Source of the DNA: Candidatus Woesearchaeota archaeon
Lineage (GTDB): Archaea > Nanobdellota > Nanobdellia > Woesearchaeales > UBA11576
Length of the DNA stretch: 15,794 bases
Assembly (NCBI GenBank): GCA_019322385.1
Contig: JAHWIS010000093.1
Coordinates: 1 to 15,794, forward strand
Direction of reading: 5' to 3'
A model generated the notes under the pieces. It did not search any database and was not told the DNA's origin. It saw nothing but the letters and a program-made list of their open reading frames with translations. Numbering within the stretch: position 1 is the stretch's first letter; each line of letters starts with the position of its first letter. Shown in pieces: positions 1 to 7,274 of the stretch. A program made the position numbers and the translations under genes.

Positions 1-1
1 C

Positions 2-1333
2 AACCAGTCTGTGGAAGAGGTGTATTTCTGGCTTCTCTCTAGCATCAGGGATGATTTTGGATTGCATGATGTAAAGAAGATAACTGATGTCTTCACTGCT
101 TCAGAGCAGTCTGCATTCTGGGGTCAGGCACAGCAGAGGATGTCGATACAGCAGGGCCAGGTCTCGAACTATCTCGCGACAATAGGCAAGCTGACAAAGG
201 AGCTGTTCCAGATAGTGAGGGAGATGAGGATCCTTGACGAACGGCTTGATCTGTATACTGCCTGCAACAAGGCGATAGAGGCAAAAGCAAGCGTGCACGA
301 GCGGAAACTGAGCCGGTCAGCAGAGGTCGTGCTGCGGAGCTATTGGGTCGATCTTAAGGATGGTGGTGTCAAGGCGCCTGGCTCTGTCTACGGGCTTGCA
401 AGCACGCTTGGCTACACAGCCCTCCCAGATCTTTTCTTCGCGGCTCCGCCTATGAGGAGCAATGAGGTGGACAAGTACGTCGACAGCCTCAAGTTCAACG
501 TAAAGCTTAAGGACGTGTTGCGGAGGAAGCTGAAGGCATACATCGTCTGGAAAGAGCACACATTCAAGGAGATAACAAACAGGAGGAACTTCACCCTCAA
601 GTTCCTGCGCCAGCACTACAATTCTATACAGCTATACATTGACTGGGTAAAGCCTTACCTGAGGAATGTGAAGCGGCTTTCGCAGAATTTTGAGAGGACC
701 ATGAGTGAAGACCTTATCGGCGCTTTCGAGGGCAGCTTTACAGAGATAGAGATTATCTGCAGGAGGAAGATCAATGACAATTACCATGCTGTTGTCGTGC
801 TGAACCTGCTGTTCAGGACTCAGCCTCACATGGATTACCATCAGGAAGGATATCAGCATAAGGGTCCTGTCCATATAGGAAGGAGCGAATTCACCCTCAG
901 AGGCTATGCATGGACAGACGAGGAATTCGATAATTATGTCAGTCTCAGGGATGCAGAGACAATGGACATGCTCGGCGACATCGACAAGTCCCTCAAGGAT
1001 TCGATCGATGCGCTTGGAGATGACCTCCGTAACTACCTGAAAGAGTCTGGAGAGAAATTCCCAGAGGATATCAAGAAGGAAGAGGAGAAGAAGAAGGCTG
1101 CAAAGAAGCACTTGGAGCAGATGAAGGGTGCTGCAGAGCCGTTCCTTGCTATCTTCGGCGGATTCAAGGAGATACTAGGCCCTTTGCTGCCCAAGGTAAA
1201 GAGAAAGGAGAAAGGCAAGGCAACCCCTTGGAAGATGAAGAAGGACAGGGCTGCGGCAGTGAGTGCTATGAGGGTTCCGCTCTGGAACACCTACAAAAAT
1301 TTCAAGAAAGCACACAAGATGGTCACGTGGTAA
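2..1333 (+). CDS. Hypothetical alpha-helical/coiled-coil protein, 5'-partial
   Basis: Function not recognised. The reading frame is open to the left window edge. The GTG at 11 is only the first start-like codon and is preceded in frame by Asn-Gln-Ser, so the true start is probably outside the window. The visible 440 residues (numbered from the GTG) look mostly helical. Residues about 40-110 and 155-235 are rich in K/R/E and heptad-like. A less charged segment at about 245-300 (with NYHAVVVLNLLFRT) may be a small folded domain. Residues 320-375 form a charged coil, and a short Gly/Pro-containing hydrophobic stretch (about 378-394) precedes a basic tail ending KMVTW. No signal peptide or enzyme motif is visible. 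The next gene starts 1 base after its stop, so the two are almost certainly co-transcribed. It may be a structural or scaffold partner for the downstream MNT-HEPN and barrel proteins; this is inference from position only. Confidence 0.8.
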   Translation, partial: NQSVEEVYFWLLSSIRDDFGLHDVKKITDVFTASEQSAFWGQAQQRMSIQQGQVSNYLATIGKLTKELFQIVREMRILDERLDLYTACNKAIEAKASVHERKLSRSAEVVLRSYWVDLKDGGVKAPGSVYGLASTLGYTALPDLFFAAPPMRSNEVDKYVDSLKFNVKLKDVLRRKLKAYIVWKEHTFKEITNRRNFTLKFLRQHYNSIQLYIDWVKPYLRNVKRLSQNFERTMSEDLIGAFEGSFTEIEIICRRKINDNYHAVVVLNLLFRTQPHMDYHQEGYQHKGPVHIGRSEFTLRGYAWTDEEFDNYVSLRDAETMDMLGDIDKSLKDSIDALGDDLRNYLKESGEKFPEDIKKEEEKKKAAKKHLEQMKGAAEPFLAIFGGFKEILGPLLPKVKRKEKGKATPWKMKKDRAAAVSAMRVPLWNTYKNFKKAHKMVTW

Positions 1334-1334
1334 T

Positions 1335-1892
1335 ATGGTCGAGGATAAAGAGCTTGAAGATATAAAAAAGCTTCCGCCAAAGGAGCGCCTCAAGAGGCTG
1401 AAGGAGCTTGAGGAGAAGAGGAAGAAAGAGCAGGAGGAAGCAAAGAAGATCATACAGGACTCATTGAAGGAGATCAAGCTCGACGAGATGCTGAAGGAGA
1501 TAGAGGTGCCTGAACAGGAGCAGGTCAAGATTGACAAGCTCTTTGAGCAGGCCCAGGATATCGAGGAGCAGGTGAAAGAAGATAAGATCAAGATTGAGGG
1601 TGCTGGCACTGACTATGCCAGGCGGATACAGGAGCTGCTTCCGCAGAACACATTGCAGGAGATACAGCAGTGGTATGTGCAGGACAATGTCCCGCCGACA
1701 AGAGGTGAGTTCCTCGAGGTGTATGAGAATGCAAGGCAGGCCTACGATACACTGCAGAAGAGCATGCAGAAGGCCCCTGACCAGGAGCTTTACTCCACAC
1801 CTTCAGAGGAGTTGACTGAGAACGTGGTCTCATCCATGCGCATCCTTAGGTCGATGGGGTACAAGATGAACTGGTTCAGTCCAGGAGGGTAA
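1335..1892 (+). CDS. Hypothetical coiled-coil protein, 185 aa
   Basis: Function not recognised. The ATG at 1335 follows the previous stop (TAA 1331-1333) by one base, which implies translational coupling; there is no obvious Shine-Dalgarno. Residues 1-90 are an extremely charged helix (KLPPKERLKRLKELEEKRKK near the start, then long E/K/Q runs), predicted coiled coil. Residues 90-150 (GAGTDYARRIQELLP..., PPTRGEFLEVYENARQAYD) are less charged and may form a small helical domain. The C-terminus ends in SMGYKMNWFSPGG, an aromatic/Gly tail unlike the coil. No transmembrane helix or enzymatic motif is seen. Together with the upstream helical protein it probably forms a two-subunit coiled-coil assembly; that pairing is inferred only from the 1-base spacing and shared composition. 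Confidence 0.82.
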   Translation: MVEDKELEDIKKLPPKERLKRLKELEEKRKKEQEEAKKIIQDSLKEIKLDEMLKEIEVPEQEQVKIDKLFEQAQDIEEQVKEDKIKIEGAGTDYARRIQELLPQNTLQEIQQWYVQDNVPPTRGEFLEVYENARQAYDTLQKSMQKAPDQELYSTPSEELTENVVSSMRILRSMGYKMNWFSPGG

Positions 1893-1928
1893 CAGGCTAT
1901 TCAGACTATTTTCAAATGGTAAACAAAC

Positions 1929-1935
1929 TTTAAAT
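1929..1935 (+). promoter_or_regulatory. TATA-like box for the MNT-HEPN/barrel unit
   Basis: TTTAAAT at 1929-1935 lies in the 74-base gap between the coiled-coil gene and the ATG at 1967. Archaeal transcription usually starts about 25 bases downstream of the box centre, which would put the start near 1957 and leave a leader of about 10 bases. A weak GGTG motif at 1958-1961 is the only Shine-Dalgarno-like element. Confidence 0.5.
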
Positions 1936-1945
1936 CAGCGTGAAC

Positions 1946-1961
1946 AATTGGTGAATTGGTG
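1946..1961 (+). repeat. Tandem 8-bp direct repeat at the transcription start region
   Basis: AATTGGTG occurs twice without a gap (1946-1953 and 1954-1961), between the TATA-like box and the ATG at 1967. A repressor could bind here and block initiation, but a repeat this short can also arise by chance. Confidence 0.4.
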
Positions 1962-1966
1962 CAATC

Positions 1967-2761
1967 ATGGAAGATGTATTGAAGCGGAAGAAGAAGCATA
2001 ACATCGAGCACTTGACTGACAAGCGTTATGATGAGCTGGATAAGTTCGCGAAGAAAGTGCTTGACAAGCACAAGGGCCTTATCTCATCAGTTGTCATCAA
2101 GAACCCGAGGGTAGCACATGAGTCTATAGACCTGGTCTTCTTGATCGACGACCTTAACAATCTTGTGCTTGACCAGAAGTCTGCTGAGATCAGGGTGGAT
2201 GCTGCAGAGATTGCATACAAGACAACGCTTCCATTGAAGTGTGACGTCATGCTCACCTCTGTCTTCTGGGACGGCTTCAAGGCAAAAGATAAGAATATCA
2301 TGCAGCTTGTCAGTGATTCCCTTGCTATACGCGACAATGGCTTTTTCATGCCTCTACAGGACCTGCTCGTGACAGGTAAGATGAGGCCTTCCAAGGAGAG
2401 CGTGAATGTTTATTTCATCAAGGCTGAGCGTTCAATGAAGACTGCGGAACAGAAAGTGCAGAGGGCGGTCATCGACCTTTACTGGGCTGTTGTAGATTCT
2501 GCGCATGCTGCTGTCATGGTAGCCGGCATCACGCCACCGTCGCCAAAAGAGCTTTCAGCGACACTCAAGAGAGAGCTGGTCGCAAGGAACCTCATCCATA
2601 GGCGCTGCTCAGAGGTTATGGACCGGTTCTACAATGCCGCAAAGAGGATAATGCACAGGGAAGTGTTTTCAATATCAGGCAGGGAGTTCGACTCTTTTCT
2701 TTCAGATGCTGATTTTTTCATCAAGGAGATAAATGAATTCGTGAAGGAGCACGTGAAATAA
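1967..2761 (+). CDS. Degenerate nucleotidyltransferase (MNT) - HEPN fusion protein
   Basis: 264 residues. It is a paralogue of the product at 4789-5616: the pairs SIDLVFLIDD/DIDVLIIFDD, FWDGFKAKD/FWDYSLKGD, KMRPSKESV/KVKPSREII and AVIDLYWAVVDSAH/AVLDLYWAVFDAAH align in order. Residues 1-135 correspond to a Pol beta-type nucleotidyltransferase (MNT) domain and 150-264 to a HEPN-like four-helix domain. The active site is damaged: the GS motif of the family is absent and the DxD is reduced to S53-I54-D55, so only the second aspartate remains. An aspartate (D93, KCDVML) sits where the third catalytic carboxylate of the family is expected. The HEPN part has RNLIH at 207-211, a shortened version of the RNase Rx4-6H motif. 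The protein is probably not an active transferase alone; it may be a regulatory or heterodimer subunit. Its stop is 1 base from the next ATG. Confidence 0.8.
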   Translation: MEDVLKRKKKHNIEHLTDKRYDELDKFAKKVLDKHKGLISSVVIKNPRVAHESIDLVFLIDDLNNLVLDQKSAEIRVDAAEIAYKTTLPLKCDVMLTSVFWDGFKAKDKNIMQLVSDSLAIRDNGFFMPLQDLLVTGKMRPSKESVNVYFIKAERSMKTAEQKVQRAVIDLYWAVVDSAHAAVMVAGITPPSPKELSATLKRELVARNLIHRRCSEVMDRFYNAAKRIMHREVFSISGREFDSFLSDADFFIKEINEFVKEHVK

Positions 2762-2762
2762 C

Positions 2763-4781
2763 ATGCAGTTCACATCAGGGCCATACTACACGCCCATGGA
2801 CAGGGAATCAAGGGAGCCTCCGAGAGAGGAGCCTAGGCTGGAGAAGCCTATCGTGCCTATCAATGAGCTCGGCGTCACTGTCCCTGAGAAGCATCCTGTC
2901 ACCGGAGGGCACATAATCCAGAATGTAGATGCTGCTATCAGGGAGGGTGCGAGCAAGATGCAGATAGTGTTCAGCACACCGCACACATCTCCGATGGGAG
3001 GCAGGCCAAAGGCATACGGCAAGGACGTGCGGGAGAGCCTAAGGGAGCTCACCCGTGCCAACGATGTCATGATAGAGGGTGTTGAGATGCCCACTTCATC
3101 GATGTCAAACCTTTCAGGATTTGACCCGCAGCGCGGCAACATATCCGAGCAGAAACGCCACGAGGACCTGAAGGAGGTCAAGGACGCAATCAAGTTTGTA
3201 GGTGACATTGCAGGCGGAGGAGGTGTCGATGTCTGGTCACAAGAGTTCATGCGCGGCATAACAGATGCTCCCTGGAACAAGAAGGGCAAGTGGGCTGGAC
3301 ATTTTGAGGCGTACGAGGATGAGGACAAGTACGCGACAGAATACCTTGTTGACAAGAGGACCGGACAGATACAGGAAGGGATACGCCATTCTTCTGACAT
3401 ATTCGAGCCTGTCTTCAAGATGGCTGAAAAGGATGAGATGGGGACAGACCGAAAGGGCAATCCAAGGCTCATAAAGGCAGGTGAATGGGTCGATATCGAC
3501 GGGAAATGGATTGACCCGACTGACAGGGAAGAGCTTCTCCACAGGGTTCCTGAATGGGATGATAAGAACCAAAAATTCAAATCACAGATGGTCTCTTGGC
3601 CTAATATCGTCGAGAGGACAAAGACATTCAATGAGAGGTATGGTACGACTTATGACCCTGCAGAATACGCGTTCCAGCTCCATCTTGAGAACAAATGGCT
3701 CCAGGCAAGAGGTCATTCGCTTTATTATACAAGGGAGTATGAGAATGATATTAAGAGGCTTAGCGCATTCAAGGACGCGCTGGTGCGGTGGAAGGATATA
3801 GAGAAGTCAGTCCCGAAAGATGAGCAGTGGAGGCTTTTGAAGACTGACCCTGCAACTGAAGGGATGTACATGCCGACAGAATATAAGAAGCCTACTGAGC
3901 TTATCCAGGACGCTATAGACAGGATGACCCACAGCCTGAAGCACGTGCACGAGGCTTCTGCTGCTTCTGACGCGCAGGCAGATGAGCTTGAGAGGACAAT
4001 GAAAGAGGTCGTCTCATTGAAGCATTTTGCCAAGGAGAAGGCTGTCGAGTCATATGCAGAGGCAGGAATCACTGCAATGGATGAGACAAAGCACAATCCC
4101 CATGTCGAGAGGCCTATTCATGTCGGTCCTGAGATAGGGTGGCCGACTGGCTATGGTGGCCATCCTGAGGAGTTCATCGAGCTGATAAAGCTGTCAAGGA
4201 AGAAGATGGCAGAGCGTCTTGTGAAGGAGCAGAACTATTCAAGAGACGAGGCAAAAACCCTTTCAGAGCGGCACATCCAGGGCTGTTTCGACACATCGCA
4301 CGCAGGTATGTGGCTCCAGCATTTCAAGAAAGAGCATCCGCGCGAGTCAGAGGAGCACAGGCTTGCACGTTTCAAGAATTGGTACATGGACATGGTCAAG
4401 AGGATGCAGGATGAGAAGGTCATAGGCAGCATCCAGGCTGTTGATTCAGCGAGCGGTGCCCACGGCCACCTCCCTCCAGGACAGGGCATATTTCCTGTTG
4501 TCGAGGCTGTCGAATACCTAAAGCAGCATGGCTTTACAGGTGCTGTCATCTCAGAGGGCCATGAGGAAGAGCAGTTCGGCAAGGGAAGGATACTGCTCCA
4601 GACCTGGCGCGCTTTCGGCGCAGAGATAGCAGACTCATACTTTGCTCCACCTGCAGCAGCTGCAAGGTGGTCTGACGTATCAGAGGCATACTTCGGACAT
4701 GTCAACCCGCCGCCATATGTTGTCGGCGCATACAGGCCCACTGATGATTGGGTCTTCTGGAGCGGGGTTCCATTGGAGTAG
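2763..4781 (+). CDS. Divergent AP endonuclease family 2 / xylose isomerase-like TIM barrel protein with large insertion
   Basis: 672 residues, about twice the usual length of endonuclease IV or sugar phosphate isomerase/epimerase proteins. The C-terminal part carries the metal-site signatures of that superfamily in the expected order: E456 in HVGPEIGW, D510 and H513 in CFDTSHAGMW, D561 in QAVDS, H567/H569 in AHGHLPPGQG (compare HENIGEG in endonuclease IV), and E598 in AVISEGHEEE. The N-terminal strands (KMQIVFSTPH, then IEGVEMPTSSMSNLSGFD at about 104-121) fit the first half of the barrel. Residues about 165-440 are a long charged, Trp/Tyr-rich helical insertion with no recognised fold. It probably binds divalent metals and acts on a phosphorylated sugar, abasic DNA or a nucleotide; the substrate cannot be told. 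The gene starts 1 base after one MNT-HEPN gene and ends 7 bases before another. The first 30 residues are Pro/Glu/Arg-rich and likely disordered. Confidence 0.8.
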   Translation: MQFTSGPYYTPMDRESREPPREEPRLEKPIVPINELGVTVPEKHPVTGGHIIQNVDAAIREGASKMQIVFSTPHTSPMGGRPKAYGKDVRESLRELTRANDVMIEGVEMPTSSMSNLSGFDPQRGNISEQKRHEDLKEVKDAIKFVGDIAGGGGVDVWSQEFMRGITDAPWNKKGKWAGHFEAYEDEDKYATEYLVDKRTGQIQEGIRHSSDIFEPVFKMAEKDEMGTDRKGNPRLIKAGEWVDIDGKWIDPTDREELLHRVPEWDDKNQKFKSQMVSWPNIVERTKTFNERYGTTYDPAEYAFQLHLENKWLQARGHSLYYTREYENDIKRLSAFKDALVRWKDIEKSVPKDEQWRLLKTDPATEGMYMPTEYKKPTELIQDAIDRMTHSLKHVHEASAASDAQADELERTMKEVVSLKHFAKEKAVESYAEAGITAMDETKHNPHVERPIHVGPEIGWPTGYGGHPEEFIELIKLSRKKMAERLVKEQNYSRDEAKTLSERHIQGCFDTSHAGMWLQHFKKEHPRESEEHRLARFKNWYMDMVKRMQDEKVIGSIQAVDSASGAHGHLPPGQGIFPVVEAVEYLKQHGFTGAVISEGHEEEQFGKGRILLQTWRAFGAEIADSYFAPPAAAARWSDVSEAYFGHVNPPPYVVGAYRPTDDWVFWSGVPLE

Positions 4782-4788
4782 AAACAAA

Positions 4789-5616
4789 ATGCAGTTCAGG
4801 AAAACAACAAAGGAATATGCAGCAGAACCAGGAGAGATAGAGGACATTGTCAAGCACTTCGCTGCTGAGATGACAAAAGAGCTTGATGTGCTCGTCAAGT
4901 CAGTAGTCTGGTTCGGCTCTGCTGTCAGCGGAGGATTCAGGCCTGGCAAGGCAGGACTGCGTGACGAGATACTGTTCGGCAGCGATATAGATGTCCTGAT
5001 AATATTTGATGACATGATCAACATACTGAACCCTGAGGTCATAACAGCCTATCGCGTCGTGACAGAGAGGATAGCTGCAAAGATATCGCGCAGGCTTCAC
5101 GTAACGACAATGCCAATCACGAAGTTCTGGGACTATTCATTGAAAGGGGATCCTATTCTGATAAACATGCTGCGGGACGGCAATGCTGTTTATGACGCAG
5201 GGTGTTTCGGCATGGCAAAGAAGATGTTAGGATCGAAGAAAGTCAAGCCCAGCAGGGAGATCATCTGGATATACCTCAAGAGGGGACCGATGTCCATATC
5301 GAATGCGAAGTGGAACATGAGGGAGGCAGTCCTTGACCTGTACTGGGCTGTGTTTGACGCTGCCCATTCTGCATTGCTGCATCATGAGATAGTGCCTGAC
5401 ACGCCTGAGCAGCTTGTCCTCTTGATGAAGCACCATCTTGTACAAAACGGCATCATCCACAAGAAATATCTCTCTCTGGTTAGCGAGTTCATGAATGTCG
5501 GAAAGATGCTGATGTCAGGCGAGGTTCAGAAGGTCAGCGGGGACCATTATGACCGTTACCGGAAATCCGCAGAAGATTTCATGCACGTTGTCAAGGATAT
5601 AATCAAGTCAAGATGA
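4789..5616 (+). CDS. Nucleotidyltransferase (MNT) - HEPN fusion protein with GS...DxD motif
   Basis: 275 residues from the ATG at 4789. The frame is open further upstream, but that would overlap the barrel gene; 4789 starts just after its stop and has GGAG (4775-4778) ten bases upstream. Residues 20-140 are a Pol beta superfamily nucleotidyltransferase domain: WFGSAVSGG (G43-S44), a longer than usual loop, then FGSDIDVLIIFDD with D66 and D68 as metal ligands. At the place of the third catalytic aspartate it has HVTT (T106), whereas the upstream paralogue has Asp. Residues 155-275 form a HEPN-like helical domain. The RNase Rx4-6H motif is not visible; the equivalent segment is QNGIIHKK. MNT-HEPN pairs are known as toxin-antitoxin modules in which MNT can AMPylate HEPN. 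Here both domains are in one chain, in two copies around a barrel enzyme. Activity on a protein, nucleic acid or small molecule is possible. Confidence 0.83.
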   Translation: MQFRKTTKEYAAEPGEIEDIVKHFAAEMTKELDVLVKSVVWFGSAVSGGFRPGKAGLRDEILFGSDIDVLIIFDDMINILNPEVITAYRVVTERIAAKISRRLHVTTMPITKFWDYSLKGDPILINMLRDGNAVYDAGCFGMAKKMLGSKKVKPSREIIWIYLKRGPMSISNAKWNMREAVLDLYWAVFDAAHSALLHHEIVPDTPEQLVLLMKHHLVQNGIIHKKYLSLVSEFMNVGKMLMSGEVQKVSGDHYDRYRKSAEDFMHVVKDIIKSR

Positions 5617-5617
5617 G

Positions 5618-5646
5618 TTTTTAAAGGATTTGAAAATGTTTAAATA
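5618..5646 (+). promoter_or_regulatory. Promoter of radical SAM operon (two TATA-like boxes)
   Basis: Two AT-rich boxes lie between the MNT-HEPN stop (5616) and the ATG at 5669: TTTTTAAAG starting at 5618 and TTTAAATA at 5639-5646. The second would start transcription near 5668, giving a leaderless message. The first would start near 5648 and include GAGGG (5657-5661) as a Shine-Dalgarno seven bases before the ATG. The T5 run at 5618-5622 could also help terminate the upstream transcript. Confidence 0.55.
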
Positions 5647-5668
5647 CAAGACATTAGAGGGTTAATAT

Positions 5669-6724
5669 ATGCACGACATTAGTCTGGCGCACAAGCTGAA
5701 GATATTGCAGAGTACTATTGTCCCTCTTTATTCTAACAAGCCGAACCTTTCGCATGTGTGGGTCACGAGGCATTGTAATGTGAAGTGCAACCACTGCTAT
5801 GTAAGGAGGTTTAATTCTCCTGACCCTTCGCTGAAAGAGGTAAAGAAGAGGATCGACAAGGTAAAAGAGCTTGGTTGCAAGCTGACTGTTCTTTTTGGCG
5901 GGGAGCCGACATTGAGGAATGATATTCCTGATATCATCCGCCACTGCAAGAAGAATGACATACTTAGTTATATAATCACGAACGGCACTTTATTGGATAA
6001 GAAGATGGCTGACAGGTTGGGAACTGCAGGTCTTGATGTCATTTCATTATTGGTCAATACATTGGATAATAAGAAGAGCCCTTTGGTGAAGTTCGGAAAG
6101 CACTCTTATGATATTGAGGAGAAGATGAAATTGATTGACTACTTGCGCAGCAAACATGATGTTGTTGCGTTTGTCGCAATATGCATAACAAAGCTCAACA
6201 TGGACGAAATAATTCCTTTGGTGGAATTGGCAAAGAAATATGACTTTGGGGTCACGCTGACAGTTGTTGGAGACCCTTATATAATACCGGGCGTTAAGAA
6301 GGGCAACAAGTCCGGCAGTCATCCTGTTTTTTTCAGGACAAAATCTGATTTCTCAAAGCTGGGCAGTCTGATGAAGAAACTGGAGAAGATGAAGAGATCC
6401 GGCTACAATATCATTGAGCCTTACTCTTATTTCAAGATGATGGAAAGCTTTTTTTCCAAGAAGTGCTGCGGTATATGCAATGCAGGGCTGACTTTCTTCG
6501 ACATAAACACTGACGGGAATGTGATGCTGTGCCCGATGAGCGAGCCGACAGGGATACACCATTCTGAATTGAGCGCAAAGAATTTTATAGAGAAACTGAA
6601 GCCGTTCAGGGATGAGCAGCTCAAGGTCTGCTGCGATAAGTGCGTGCTTTCTGAATCTTACGATCCAAGCTACTATGCGACCCACATCCTCGAGTATGCA
6701 AACACGCTCAAGGATGTGTGCTGA
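5669..6724 (+). CDS. Radical SAM protein with SPASM-like C-terminal cysteine cluster
   Basis: 351 residues. The canonical CxxxCxxC motif for the SAM-binding 4Fe-4S cluster is C36, C40, C43 (RHCNVKCNHCY), followed by the GGEP motif at 77-80 and the TNGTLL segment typical of the radical SAM barrel. Further cysteines at 266, 267, 270, 288 and 321, 322, 325 lie in a SPASM/Twitch-like arrangement (DINTDGNVMLCPM), suggesting one or two auxiliary Fe-S clusters. Proteins of this architecture include maturases of ribosomally made peptides, haem-biosynthesis enzymes and tungsten-enzyme cofactor maturases; nothing here settles the substrate. A methyltransferase gene follows after 10 bases and is probably co-transcribed, so the two may modify one substrate in sequence. 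I see no short precursor-peptide gene adjacent. Confidence in the family is high, in the reaction low. Confidence 0.93.
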   Translation: MHDISLAHKLKILQSTIVPLYSNKPNLSHVWVTRHCNVKCNHCYVRRFNSPDPSLKEVKKRIDKVKELGCKLTVLFGGEPTLRNDIPDIIRHCKKNDILSYIITNGTLLDKKMADRLGTAGLDVISLLVNTLDNKKSPLVKFGKHSYDIEEKMKLIDYLRSKHDVVAFVAICITKLNMDEIIPLVELAKKYDFGVTLTVVGDPYIIPGVKKGNKSGSHPVFFRTKSDFSKLGSLMKKLEKMKRSGYNIIEPYSYFKMMESFFSKKCCGICNAGLTFFDINTDGNVMLCPMSEPTGIHHSELSAKNFIEKLKPFRDEQLKVCCDKCVLSESYDPSYYATHILEYANTLKDVC

Positions 6725-6734
6725 CCTTCTTAAA

Positions 6735-7259
6735 ATGGAACAGAAAAAGTTCAGCGAGATCCAGCAGCTCTATACAAAGAGACGGAGCAGGCTGATACTT
6801 GAAGGTAGTTCGCAGCGCTCTACAAAGCTCGGCTACTGGGCAATGTCAAACCCGCTTCATGTGTACGAGCTTTTCAGGAAGATCGGCCTCGGGAAGTTCA
6901 AGAGTTTTGTCGATCTTGGCTCTGGCGACGGGATTGTCGTCGCTGTCGCTTCGCTTTTCACCAAGGCAGCAGGCATTGAGGTCGATGCAGAGCTCCATGC
7001 TGCAGCAGAGGAGATAAGACAAAAGCTGGATATCGGCTGCGGATTCAAGAATGCTGATTACCTTGACGAAGACCTTTCACAATACGACATCATATTCATC
7101 AATCCTGACAATTATTTCTATAAGCTGGAGAAGAACCTTAAGGAGAACTTCAGGGGAACGATAATAATAACCGACAATATCTTCCGCCCGCTCACATTGA
7201 GCCCTGAAAAGAGCCTGTCTGTCATGGGAACCAGCTATAGCATCTATAAGATAGAATGA
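6735..7259 (+). CDS. Class I SAM-dependent methyltransferase
   Basis: 174 residues from the ATG at 6735, chosen because it follows the radical SAM stop (6724) by ten bases. An alternative ATG at 6714 would overlap that gene by 11 bases and add seven residues. The Rossmann motifs are clear: motif I VDLGSGDG (59-66), the acidic end of strand 2 GIEVDAE (80-86), and motif IV-like DIIFINPDNYF (118-128). The N-terminus (about 1-50, with YWAMSNPLHVYELF) is a helical cap, and the order resembles small Dot1/PrmA-like archaeal methyltransferases. There is no target-recognition domain, so the substrate is probably a small molecule or protein. Its pairing with the radical SAM gene suggests a shared modification pathway. 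Its stop lies 15 bases from the stop of the convergent coiled-coil gene. Confidence 0.88.
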   Translation: MEQKKFSEIQQLYTKRRSRLILEGSSQRSTKLGYWAMSNPLHVYELFRKIGLGKFKSFVDLGSGDGIVVAVASLFTKAAGIEVDAELHAAAEEIRQKLDIGCGFKNADYLDEDLSQYDIIFINPDNYFYKLEKNLKENFRGTIIITDNIFRPLTLSPEKSLSVMGTSYSIYKIE

Positions 7260-7274
7260 GATAGAACAAACTTA

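Noticed and set aside
2786..3631. A 281-residue minus-strand open frame opposite the barrel gene.
   Set aside because: Its composition is that of an antisense shadow, while the plus frame has clear metal-site motifs and operon spacing.
4642..4788. A longer N-terminus for the second MNT-HEPN protein starting at 4642.
   Set aside because: It would overlap the barrel gene by 140 bases; the ATG at 4789 has a GGAG upstream and aligns with the N-terminus of the paralogue.
6612..6734. An extended N-terminus of the methyltransferase overlapping the radical SAM gene.
   Set aside because: The extra residues are the out-of-frame reading of the radical SAM C-terminus; the methyltransferase fold is complete from 6735.
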